In this document: positions 7,356 through 13,787 of the stretch, piece by piece
Numbering within the stretch: position 1 is the first letter of the stretch
Layout of the letters: each line of letters begins with the position of its first letter
DNA from: Chloroflexota bacterium
GTDB taxonomy: Bacteria > Chloroflexota > Anaerolineae > UBA4142
Assembly (NCBI GenBank): GCA_016219275.1
Contig: JACRBM010000056.1
Location: forward strand, 62,001-126,000
Length of the DNA stretch: 64,000 nt
Direction: 5' to 3'
Position numbers and translations under genes: made by a program
The notes under the pieces: model-generated
Database searches by the model: none
What the model saw: the letters and a program-made list of their open reading frames with translations, nothing else
What the model was told of the DNA's origin: nothing

Positions 7356-9068
7356 TTAGTCCGCGAACACCGGCACGAAATCGAACTTGTTCACATCCAC
7401 CAGTCCCTTGTCGGTGAGTTTCAATTCCGGAATCACTGGCAACGCGAGAAAGGCGAGCGCCATAAACGGACCGTGCAGATTGCATCCCAGGTCATGCGCG
7501 GCTTGTTCAACATCATCCAATTCTTCGCGTACGCGTTCGAGTGGTTGATCGCTCATCAAACCGGCAATCGGCAGCGGGACGCGCGCAAGCACTTGCCCGT
7601 CGGCAACCGCGACCAAGCCGCCTTGCATCGCGGCAATCGCGCGCGCGGCGGTCATCATGTCATCATCGTTCGTGCCGGCGAGGATGATGTTGTGCGAATC
7701 GTGCGCGACGCTCGAACCGATCGCGCCGCGTTTTAGACCCAGCCCGCGCACGAAACCCAAGCCGACGTTGCCGGTCGCTTGATGCCGCTCGATGACCGCG
7801 AGCTTGAGCACATCGCGCGACGGATCGGAAACGGCAAAGCCATTCTCGATGCGCGCGGCTTCGATGCTTTGCGTCGTGACGATTTGTTCCGGCACGATGC
7901 CCATCACGCGCACTTTTTTATGCCCGTTTGCATGCAAACGCAAATCCACCTTGCGCCAATTGATGTTCATCGAATTGCGAACGGGCGGATGGCGCGGCGA
8001 TTCTTCCTGCGGCAGAACGCGTCCGTTGCGCGCGACCAGTTTGCCGCCGCGATACACCTGCTCGACGTTCAGTTTGTAGAGATCGTCGAAGATGACGAGG
8101 TCGGCGCGGCGACCTGGCGCAATCGCGCCGAGGTCGTGTAAGTTAAAGTACTCGGCGGCGTTCAGCGTTGCAATTTGGATCGCGGTGATTGGGTCGAGTC
8201 CTTCGCGAATCGCGGTGCGGAGCATGAAATCAATATGTCCTTCGTCAATCAGATCGGAGGGAAAGCGGTCGTCGGTGACGAACAGGACGCGGCGCGCGTT
8301 CCACGGTGTAATCACCGGGAGCAATGCCTTCAAGTTGCGCGCGTTCGACGCTTCGCGAATCATTACGCGCATACCGAGCCGGATTTTCTCGCGCGCTTCG
8401 TCGGCGGTCGTGCATTCGTGATCGCTCATAATCCCGGCGGCGACGTACCCTTCGAGGTCGCGTCCCGTCACGCCGGGCGCGTGCCCGTCAATGCGTTTGT
8501 CCGCGAACGCGCGCAGTTTGTCGAGCACGTTCTCGTCCCGGTGCAACACGCCGGGATAGTTCATCATCTCACCCAAGCCGACGACCCAGGGATCGCTCTT
8601 GAACTGGATGAGATCAGACCAGCGTAAAATGCCGCCGTTCGTTTCGAGATTCGTTGCGGGGACGCACGAAGGCACCATCACGTAGACGCTAAACGGTGTG
8701 TACTTGCTCGCTTCGAGCATGTAGCGGATGCCTTCGACGCCGAGCACGTTCGCGATTTCGTGCGGGTCAATGATGACGGATGTAGTCCCATGCGGGACGA
8801 CCGCGCGCGCGAATTCGAACGGCGGGACCATCGCGCTTTCGATGTGGACGTGTGCATCTATGAATCCTGGCGCGATGTAGCGTCCGCGCAGATCAATGAC
8901 ACGGTGCGCCGGATAATCGTTGCCCAGCCCGATGATGCTCATGTGTTTGATTGCGACGCCGGTCTCTTCGACTTCGCCGGAAAAGACATTGACGACGCGC
9001 GCGTTCTTGAGCAGGATGTCCGCCGGTTCTTCGCCGCGTGCGACTTTGATGAGCGTGGAGATTTCCAT
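7356..9068 (-). CDS. ade: Adenine deaminase
   Basis: 570 aa, matching bacterial Ade length. It converts adenine to hypoxanthine and ammonia, feeding xanthine dehydrogenase. Metal-binding FIDAHVHIESAMVPPFEFA lies near residues 73-91; GLGEMMNYPGV, DGHAPG and SDHECTTADEA follow, and the C-terminal Ade domain contains SVAHDSHNIILAGTNDDDM. It begins 12 bp after the hepT stop, so it now sits directly downstream of the toxin-antitoxin island; without the island it would directly follow the 8-oxoguanine deaminase gene. Confidence 0.95.
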   Translation of the reverse strand: MEISTLIKVARGEEPADILLKNARVVNVFSGEVEETGVAIKHMSIIGLGNDYPAHRVIDLRGRYIAPGFIDAHVHIESAMVPPFEFARAVVPHGTTSVIIDPHEIANVLGVEGIRYMLEASKYTPFSVYVMVPSCVPATNLETNGGILRWSDLIQFKSDPWVVGLGEMMNYPGVLHRDENVLDKLRAFADKRIDGHAPGVTGRDLEGYVAAGIMSDHECTTADEAREKIRLGMRVMIREASNARNLKALLPVITPWNARRVLFVTDDRFPSDLIDEGHIDFMLRTAIREGLDPITAIQIATLNAAEYFNLHDLGAIAPGRRADLVIFDDLYKLNVEQVYRGGKLVARNGRVLPQEESPRHPPVRNSMNINWRKVDLRLHANGHKKVRVMGIVPEQIVTTQSIEAARIENGFAVSDPSRDVLKLAVIERHQATGNVGLGFVRGLGLKRGAIGSSVAHDSHNIILAGTNDDDMMTAARAIAAMQGGLVAVADGQVLARVPLPIAGLMSDQPLERVREELDDVEQAAHDLGCNLHGPFMALAFLALPVIPELKLTDKGLVDVNKFDFVPVFAD

Positions 9069-9080
9069 ATTACTTTCCCT

Positions 9081-9422
9081 TCAGCGATCTTTTAATAATT
9101 TTGAAACTGCTTTCTTCAATTGCGGGATGTCGTCCTTGGCAGTGTCCCAAATCCTTGAAACGTCAATTTCAAAATAGTCATGGACGATTTTGTTGCGCAT
9201 ACCAATCATTTCTGACCAGGGTATTTCGGCATGTTGTTCTTGAAACTCATTCGAGATATTGCGCGCCGCTTCACCAATAATTTCAATTTGGAGCATAACG
9301 GCGTCTTGGCGCATCAAATCATCCTCAAACTTTTTCTCATTCGTGCCGCGCATGTACAACTCGATGCGTTTGATGGCGACGAGAATGTCTTCTAATCGTC
9401 CGTAGTTGTCGGGGTTTTTCAT
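9081..9422 (-). CDS. HepT-like ribonuclease toxin (DUF86/HEPN)
   Basis: 113 aa, all-alpha HEPN protein. The catalytic RX4HXY motif is intact (RNKIVHDYF, about residues 78-86), as is the family opening [19 protein letters not shown]. HepT toxins cleave RNA and are neutralised by a partner MNT nucleotidyltransferase, which AMPylates the motif Tyr. Here the MNT gene is directly upstream with an unusually long 86-bp overlap in a different frame. The first gene of the set is a TIR-like protein, making a three-gene module. Confidence 0.85.
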   Translation of the reverse strand: MKNPDNYGRLEDILVAIKRIELYMRGTNEKKFEDDLMRQDAVMLQIEIIGEAARNISNEFQEQHAEIPWSEMIGMRNKIVHDYFEIDVSRIWDTAKDDIPQLKKAVSKLLKDR

Positions 9423-9720
9423 AGAGAATTACCATTTCCCTTTCGACGGTAGGTCGGATACGTTTTTTCAATCCTTTGGCGGGAACCAAATCCGCTTTTC
9501 TTCCCAGACGTTTTGACAATTCTTCTTCTAGTTGTATCCATTTGAACAAGCCAAACGGTTTCTTACGTGGCTCTTCGAAATCCACGAGAATATCAATATC
9601 ACTCTCTGGCGTTTCTTCCCCGCGCACAACCGAGCCGAAGAGCGCGATGCGCGTGACACCGTAGGGTTGGAGGATGGGCAGAATTTTATCACGGAGATTG
9701 TCGAACTTGTTCATCTTCAC
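9337..9720 (-). CDS. MNT-domain nucleotidyltransferase antitoxin (MntA-like)
   Basis: 127 aa. The nucleotidyltransferase signature GS-X10-DXD is perfect: [15 protein letters not shown] near residues 29-43. In MntA/HepT pairs this enzyme transfers AMP onto the toxin. The frame can start at a GTG (9720) that overlaps the TIR gene stop by 4 bp, or at an ATG 6 bp later. Normal MNT proteins end near EREMVILYE; this one runs on for about 26 residues across the hepT start, either a real extended overlap or a sign of a lost stop codon. Confidence 0.8.
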   Translation of the reverse strand: MKMNKFDNLRDKILPILQPYGVTRIALFGSVVRGEETPESDIDILVDFEEPRKKPFGLFKWIQLEEELSKRLGRKADLVPAKGLKKRIRPTVEREMVILYEKPRQLRTIRRHSRRHQTHRVVHARHE

Positions 9721-10568
9721 AATACCTTGTTCAAGTCAATTTCGATGCCGGCATTCTTGATTTCTTTCGCAAGTGCCATCCGCCATGCACCAGCCGAATC
9801 CATTGAAATGTACGCAACGCCTTTATAATCGGATGGAATATCAACATCTTCTTTGTAGAGCGCGCACACACGTCCTCGTCCAAGTTTGCCCATAAAGTAA
9901 CCCAGTTCGAGAATCACATTTTGACGGGCACGCGGTTTCGTTTCACTCGATTTGTCTTTGGGTGAGCCGACATCGTCAGGTGTAAGCAACACAATGGCAA
10001 AACCGACGTTGGAGTGATCTTCAAATTTCTCGATGATGGTTCTACCGGCGTTTGGTTGTTCGTGAAGGATGATTGCTTCTAATCCCAGTTTCTCAACAAA
10101 TCTCGCGGCAGATTCTTTTGCGGCTTCGTCATGACCGTGAACAATGAAAACTTTGCTCTCCAGAACCATCTGCCGAGTAATTGATTGGGTTGTACCAGGC
10201 GCATCAGGAATTAGGTCGAGTTGCTCCAGAAGTGTTTCCAGAATACCAATGAGCGCGCCCATTCTACTTCTGAAGAATTCAACGTAGTCTTCACTGAAGG
10301 GGATTTCTGTGATTTGTATTTCACGAAAGAAGGAGTTGTATTCTTCTAAAACAGTAGCGTCGTTGAACAAGCGACCAACTAATTCAACATTGTCCTTAAA
10401 CCACTTGATTGCATTCTTCTTGGCATTTTTTAGTCTTTCTGGATAGGTCACCAAGTTACTAATCTCAATGCCTTTTTCTATCTGTGTTCTAATTGCTTGT
10501 TCAGCTTCATTTCTCGGAACCAGAAGAAGAAGCAAAGACTGGGATGAAACGGAATTTTGAGTTACCAT
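9717..10568 (-). CDS. TIR-like nucleotide-binding domain protein (PF10137-type), candidate defence effector
   Basis: 283 aa. The C-terminal half (about residues 137-270) begins [20 protein letters not shown] and continues with [27 protein letters not shown] and [18 protein letters not shown], the pattern of the predicted nucleotide-binding TIR-like domain found in CBASS/Pycsar and stand-alone defence effectors that degrade NAD. The N-terminal 130 residues are helical and unassigned; they may sense the trigger. Its ATG follows by 2 bp a stop codon belonging to a diverged copy of the 8-oxoguanine deaminase 3' end. Its stop overlaps the MNT gene by 4 bp. TIR domain confident; biological role inferred. 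Confidence 0.8.
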   Translation of the reverse strand: MVTQNSVSSQSLLLLLVPRNEAEQAIRTQIEKGIEISNLVTYPERLKNAKKNAIKWFKDNVELVGRLFNDATVLEEYNSFFREIQITEIPFSEDYVEFFRSRMGALIGILETLLEQLDLIPDAPGTTQSITRQMVLESKVFIVHGHDEAAKESAARFVEKLGLEAIILHEQPNAGRTIIEKFEDHSNVGFAIVLLTPDDVGSPKDKSSETKPRARQNVILELGYFMGKLGRGRVCALYKEDVDIPSDYKGVAYISMDSAGAWRMALAKEIKNAGIEIDLNKVL

Positions 10569-10570
10569 TG

Positions 10571-10679
10571 CTATACTCCCACCCTCTCCACTATCTCGCG
10601 TTCGATCCGATTGTGCCGCTCAATCACCTGTATCACATCGAACGTTTTCAGTTCGCCGTTCCCGACGACGACGCGATTA
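10571..10679 (-). pseudogene. Diverged copy of the 8-oxoguanine deaminase gene 3' end (tail copy d)
   Basis: Reads without interruption as [20 protein letters not shown] followed by [13 protein letters not shown] and a stop, aligning with the true gene end ([31 protein letters not shown]). Nucleotide identity to 13788-13890 is about 80% by eye. It fills exactly the gap between the stop codon of the upstream nucleotidyltransferase and the ATG of the TIR gene. Confidence 0.85.
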
Positions 10680-11114
10680 GTCCAAATTCTCCACGTCCGC
10701 CAAATCTTGCAATCGCCCGACTGCTTTCTTGTTCTTTTTCAAGTTTGCCAGTCCAATAAAATTCACATTCACGCCATCTACTTTGACGCGCACACGCGAA
10801 CGATAACTGCTTGCAAACTCAACGCCCTGCAACTCGTTCAAGATATCAATGCGGCTGGGTGGATTGCCCAATTGAATGATTTGGTCTGGCGCAAGAAAAT
10901 CATTCACCGTCAAACCAAGTGATGCAAATCCAAACTGCGCCAACGCTTTGACAACGCGCGCGGCATTTTGTGGTGTGCGCTCGACCCACACATCCAGGTC
11001 TTTGGTGTAGCGCGGATGTCCATGAAATGCAACCGCGTATCCGCCAATCACCAAGTAGCGCGCTCTATTTGCGTTTAACGACTCGATAAACTCTTTGAAG
11101 TCTTGGCTGAACAC
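10677..11114 (-). CDS. AbiEii/DUF6036-like nucleotidyltransferase, probable toxin
   Basis: 145 aa with a minimal nucleotidyltransferase core: RYLVIGGYAVAFHGHPRYTKDLDVWVE (about residues 19-45) carries the GG and DLD metal-ligand pair. Proteins of this type occur with a small upstream partner and are viewed as type IV or related toxin-antitoxin components. The upstream 70-aa gene overlaps its start by 50 bp. Its stop codon is the point where the deaminase tail copy begins. Which protein of the pair is toxic is not visible from the sequence. Confidence 0.7.
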   Translation of the reverse strand: MFSQDFKEFIESLNANRARYLVIGGYAVAFHGHPRYTKDLDVWVERTPQNAARVVKALAQFGFASLGLTVNDFLAPDQIIQLGNPPSRIDILNELQGVEFASSYRSRVRVKVDGVNVNFIGLANLKKNKKAVGRLQDLADVENLD

Positions 11115-11277
11115 CGTACTTCCACCCGTGATACTCTTGACGGATTCGTTCTAATGCGTCGAGACGTTCCTGGTATGAACGCGTTTGCCAGTACGCAAAA
11201 TCGCTCTTTTGATTTCTCATCGAAATCTTTTTGACCGATTTCTGAATCGTTTGCGTAACTCTTTTACGGACTACCAT
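11065..11277 (-). CDS. Small basic partner protein of the nucleotidyltransferase (putative antitoxin)
   Basis: 70 aa, strongly basic at both ends (MVVRKRVTQTIQKSVKK, then RVYRVVKRK). The core DFAYWQTRSYQERLDALERI followed by RQEYHGW resembles the small proteins commonly encoded just upstream of DUF6036-type nucleotidyltransferases. It overlaps the PIN toxin gene stop by 7 bp and the nucleotidyltransferase start by 50 bp, so the genes are co-translated. There is no deaminase tail between it and the PIN gene, which suggests these two pairs travel as one unit. Confidence 0.6.
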   Translation of the reverse strand: MVVRKRVTQTIQKSVKKISMRNQKSDFAYWQTRSYQERLDALERIRQEYHGWKYGVQPRLQRVYRVVKRK

Positions 11278-11759
11278 GTTTCGCCTACCGCGCGTTGGAG
11301 CGCATCACGCGCAGTTTGATCGTCGATCCGAAATCCAATTGCCTGCAAAGCACGCAACTCATGCGCTGCCGATGCGATCAATCCCTTTTGCTTTGCTAAC
11401 AAAATGATACCCAGCGTGCCTTTCACGTTCAGCGACAAACTTCGCGCGCATTTTCGCGCGGCTTCGTCGTCAAGAATTGCTGTCCACCCCGGTTCTGCCG
11501 ATGCGAATGCTAATACCGCCGTTTCGCCGGCACCCAGATCCCAGGCAAGAATTTCAGTGGATGGTGGCGGTGTGTCAACAATCACAAAACGTCCGCCGGT
11601 TAATGCTTGTTGCGCCGCGTCTTTTGGTCCCGCCTGAATTTCTTGCGCGACCACGCGCGGAACAGCCACGTGATCTGCCAACGCGAAAAGCAAATCATCG
11701 CGACCAATCCGCGCGAGAACGATCAATGGTGAAGCATTGATGACCCAGCGTTCAGCCAT
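11271..11759 (-). CDS. PIN-like RNase toxin (DUF3368)
   Basis: 162 aa from MAERWVINASPLIVLARIG; the earlier frame start is inside the antitoxin gene. PIN acids visible: NAS near residue 8 (family variant of the first acid), E in GAGETAVLAFA (about residue 91) and DDEAARKCARSL (about residues 104-106), then GTLGIILLAK. DUF3368 proteins partner with UPF0175 antitoxins, and here the UPF0175 gene overlaps its start by 8 bp. Likely an intact toxin. Confidence 0.8.
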   Translation of the reverse strand: MAERWVINASPLIVLARIGRDDLLFALADHVAVPRVVAQEIQAGPKDAAQQALTGGRFVIVDTPPPSTEILAWDLGAGETAVLAFASAEPGWTAILDDEAARKCARSLSLNVKGTLGIILLAKQKGLIASAAHELRALQAIGFRIDDQTARDALQRAVGETW

Positions 11760-12009
11760 GCTTGACTTCCTCGACAATTTCATCGGCATCGTACTGGAAT
11801 GGCGAAACGCCAAACCGCTGCAACGCAGTCAAAAACTCGCTGCGCGAAACACCGGCGATCTCCGCCGCCTTTGCCTGCGAGATCATCCGCATTTCGTACC
11901 ATTTGACTGCTGCTGCTAAACGCATCTCGCGCACGAAATTATCTGGGTCTTGGCGCAAAGCGGACAAGACACCTCTGGGCAAATCTATCGAAACATGAAC
12001 CGTATCCAT
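11752..12009 (-). CDS. UPF0175 family antitoxin, first copy
   Basis: 85 aa. It has the UPF0175 layout: beta-strand start (VHVSIDLPRGVLSAL), LAAAVKWYEMRMISQAKAAE, then the helix-turn-helix-like IAGVSRSEFLTALQRFGVSP. It is paired with the DUF3368 PIN toxin by an 8-bp overlap, the same overlap as in the second UPF0175/PIN pair at 13.5 kb. It starts 10 bp after the stop codon of a diverged deaminase tail copy. The two copies differ strongly in sequence, so this is not a recent duplication. Confidence 0.85.
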   Translation of the reverse strand: MDTVHVSIDLPRGVLSALRQDPDNFVREMRLAAAVKWYEMRMISQAKAAEIAGVSRSEFLTALQRFGVSPFQYDADEIVEEVKHG

Positions 12010-12019
12010 TTATTCCCCC

Positions 12020-12073
12020 TTATCGCGCCCCCGCTTTTTCCACCATCTCTTTCGCGATTCGATTGTGCCGCTC
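12020..12073 (-). pseudogene. Diverged copy of the 8-oxoguanine deaminase gene 3' end (tail copy c)
   Basis: Translates as ERHNRIAKEMVEKAGAR then a stop, differing from the intact gene's C-terminus (ERHNRIAREMVESAGAR) at two residues. It starts at the stop codon of the AbiEii-like gene and ends 10 bp before the UPF0175 start. Confidence 0.9.
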
Positions 12074-12701
12074 AGACGACCTTACGCAATAACGGCGGCG
12101 CTTCCCTCTCGAAGAATTGCTTTACACGCTTCCACGATACGCGCTTGAGCATCCGCGGCATTGGATCGGCTTCGGCTTCTTCAAAATAAGTCAATGCCTT
12201 GATATAGTGGATCAGATTGACCTCGACGCCTTTGTATTTTTCGCGATACCAATCGAGTACGTCTTCAAGCGTATGCCCAGCGAGGCAGATGTAGTAGAGG
12301 TCAATAAAATCACGTTTCTTACCGCGCGTGCCAATCGCATCCAACTTCATCGCGCCAATGTCGGACATGCCGGCAATCGCTGTGTTCAGCACCGTCTCAC
12401 TTTTCGCAATGAGTGGGTACGAATACCGGAAGAAACTCACTTTGACTTGATCGAATGTTCCGAGCAAAGTGTCTTTCTTCCGTTGCTCTTGCACGAACGC
12501 GCCCGTTTTGGCTAGCCGCCGAACCAACGTCACGACATCAAAGGATCGCGGCGTGAAAAAATCCAAATCTACCGAGATACGATGCCCTAAATGCAGAGCC
12601 AGTGCGGAACCGCCAGCAAGATAAAATCCATGCGCGATCTTTTTCTCGCCTAGTAATGCCAAGCTTTGCCGGGCTGATTCTGGGAGTGTTTCGATAAACA
12701 T
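12072..12701 (-). CDS. AbiEii-like nucleotidyltransferase toxin
   Basis: 209 aa from MFIETLPES. Motifs of the AbiEii/AbiGii family: GFYLAGGSALALHLGHRISVDLDFF (about residues 26-50, with GGS and DLD), then IGAMKLDAIGTRGKKRDFIDLYYI, the conserved second half with KRDFIDLY. These enzymes transfer nucleotides to RNA or tRNA and act as abortive-infection or type IV toxins. The upstream partner overlaps its start by about 50 bp. The frame ends at the start of a deaminase tail copy. Confidence 0.85.
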   Translation of the reverse strand: MFIETLPESARQSLALLGEKKIAHGFYLAGGSALALHLGHRISVDLDFFTPRSFDVVTLVRRLAKTGAFVQEQRKKDTLLGTFDQVKVSFFRYSYPLIAKSETVLNTAIAGMSDIGAMKLDAIGTRGKKRDFIDLYYICLAGHTLEDVLDWYREKYKGVEVNLIHYIKALTYFEEAEADPMPRMLKRVSWKRVKQFFEREAPPLLRKVV

Positions 12702-12979
12702 CGTACCTCGTCTCTGGACAAGCCAAAATACACCGCCCAAAAATTCGCGCTCATTCTGGAAAGTGTGCGGGTTTTTTTCAAGACGCCAATAATTTGGGGT
12801 CGCGAATAGTTTTGCAAAAGCCAGCGTGCGGTTTGCGGATTGCCCCACTCCAACAACCGCTCGATCACGTAGGTCGAGTGTCTATTCGCGTCGAGTTTTG
12901 CTGGGTCTGTGTCCCAAAAATATCGTCGCGCGAATTGCGGTATTTGCCGTTTTTCTCTTGGTACCACTTTCATCTTCAT
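12650..12979 (-). CDS. DUF6922-like antitoxin of AbiEii system
   Basis: 109 aa. The core (RRYFWDTDPAKLDANRHSTY, VIERLLEWGNPQTARWLL, then a serine-rich SANFWAVYFGL) resembles small proteins found upstream of AbiEii-type toxins. The start is taken at ATG 12979 because the longer frame back to 13030 (beginning MNVRIELRARW) is only an out-of-frame reading of the deaminase tail copy. It overlaps the toxin start by 52 bp. Confidence 0.65.
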   Translation of the reverse strand: MKMKVVPREKRQIPQFARRYFWDTDPAKLDANRHSTYVIERLLEWGNPQTARWLLQNYSRPQIIGVLKKTRTLSRMSANFWAVYFGLSRDEVRCLSKHSQNQPGKAWHY

Positions 12980-13026
12980 CGCGCCCCACTCTCTCCGCCA
13001 TCTCGCGCGCAATTCGATTCGGACAT
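12979..13026 (-). pseudogene. Diverged copy of the 8-oxoguanine deaminase gene 3' end (tail copy b)
   Basis: Reads NRIAREMAERVGR in the deaminase frame, then runs past the missing stop codon into the start of the DUF6922-like gene. The best aligned stretch is 12981-13019 against 13795-13833. It lies between the stop of the broken PIN toxin and the next antitoxin start. Confidence 0.75.
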
Positions 13027-13524
13027 TCAATTCTCACCCGCAAGCCGCACTGATTCTTCAATCACGTCAGCGCCCAAGCGAATGCCGCCCTGAACGAGTT
13101 CTTCGATGAGTGGTTTGACTGCGGAAATGAATCCATGTTCTTTTGCTTCGAGCAGGACGCCAAGCGTGCCGGTTAGTTTCAAACCAAGTCGCCGCGCGTG
13201 CTTTCGCGCGATACGTTCATCAATAATCACCAGATCAGCGCCAAGTTCTTGCGCGAGTACTATCGCTTCAGCTTCTCCGCGATCCAAGTCGGACAACAAA
13301 TCCGCGCGGCGCGTATCTTTTAACATGGTTACGATCAGCCAATCGGATTTTTTCAGTTAGGCAATTCCAATTCCGCTTGCGCCGCCGGCGAGTACTTCGT
13401 TTTGTACCGTCGGTGGAATAACCACCTGGTCGTACAACCGACGCAATAGGTTCAACTGTCCAATTAGCGCCAAACTGATTATCGGCGTTGTGTTGGTAAC
13501 GATGATACGTTTACGTTCAGGCAT
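13027..13524 (-). pseudogene. PIN-like toxin (DUF3368) interrupted by an in-frame stop
   Basis: The frame from ATG 13524 gives MPERKRIIVTNTTPIISLAL, with the PIN first strand, and continues to GGASGIGIA before TAA at 13357-13359. The same frame then continues LKKSDWLIVTMLKDTRRADL and DRGEAEAIVLA with the remaining acids (IIDERIARKHARRLGLKLTG). So one nonsense codon, plausibly CAA to TAA, splits an otherwise complete 165-codon gene. An internal ATG at 13326 could yield only a 99-aa C-terminal fragment lacking the first catalytic acid. The UPF0175 partner overlaps its start by 8 bp and is intact. Confidence 0.8.
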
Positions 13525-13774
13525 TCGCCATATCCTCAGCTAATTCGTTGGCATCCACACCTATGGGCGACAAGCCAAAACGCCCAAGCGCAAACATAAA
13601 TTCGACCCGACCCATTCCAGCAAGTCGCGCCGCCATCCCAGTGGAAACCTTACCAAGTTCGTAAAGTTTCACCGCGAGCAAGAGTCGCGCTTCAGATTCA
13701 AACTGCACCGGGTTCTCTTTCAACGAAAGCAACAATTCTTCAGGGTATGGAATTGTCAAAACATTCATTGCCAT
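13517..13774 (-). CDS. UPF0175 family antitoxin, second copy
   Basis: 85 aa, the same length as the copy at 11.75 kb. ATG 13774 has GGAGG 4 bases upstream; a second ATG 6 bp on is possible. Family features: TIPYPEELLLSLKENPVQFE, ARLLLAVKLYELGKVSTGMA, ARLAGMGRVEFMFALGRFG. Its cognate PIN toxin is broken by a stop codon. It starts 13 bp after the stop of the intact 8-oxoguanine deaminase gene and is the first gene of the island. Confidence 0.85.
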   Translation of the reverse strand: MAMNVLTIPYPEELLLSLKENPVQFESEARLLLAVKLYELGKVSTGMAARLAGMGRVEFMFALGRFGLSPIGVDANELAEDMANA

Positions 13775-13787
13775 ATTTCCTCCAAAC

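Noticed and set aside
12979-13030. Longer start for the DUF6922-like antitoxin
   Set aside because: The extra residues are an out-of-frame reading of the deaminase tail copy, so the ATG at 12979 is preferred.
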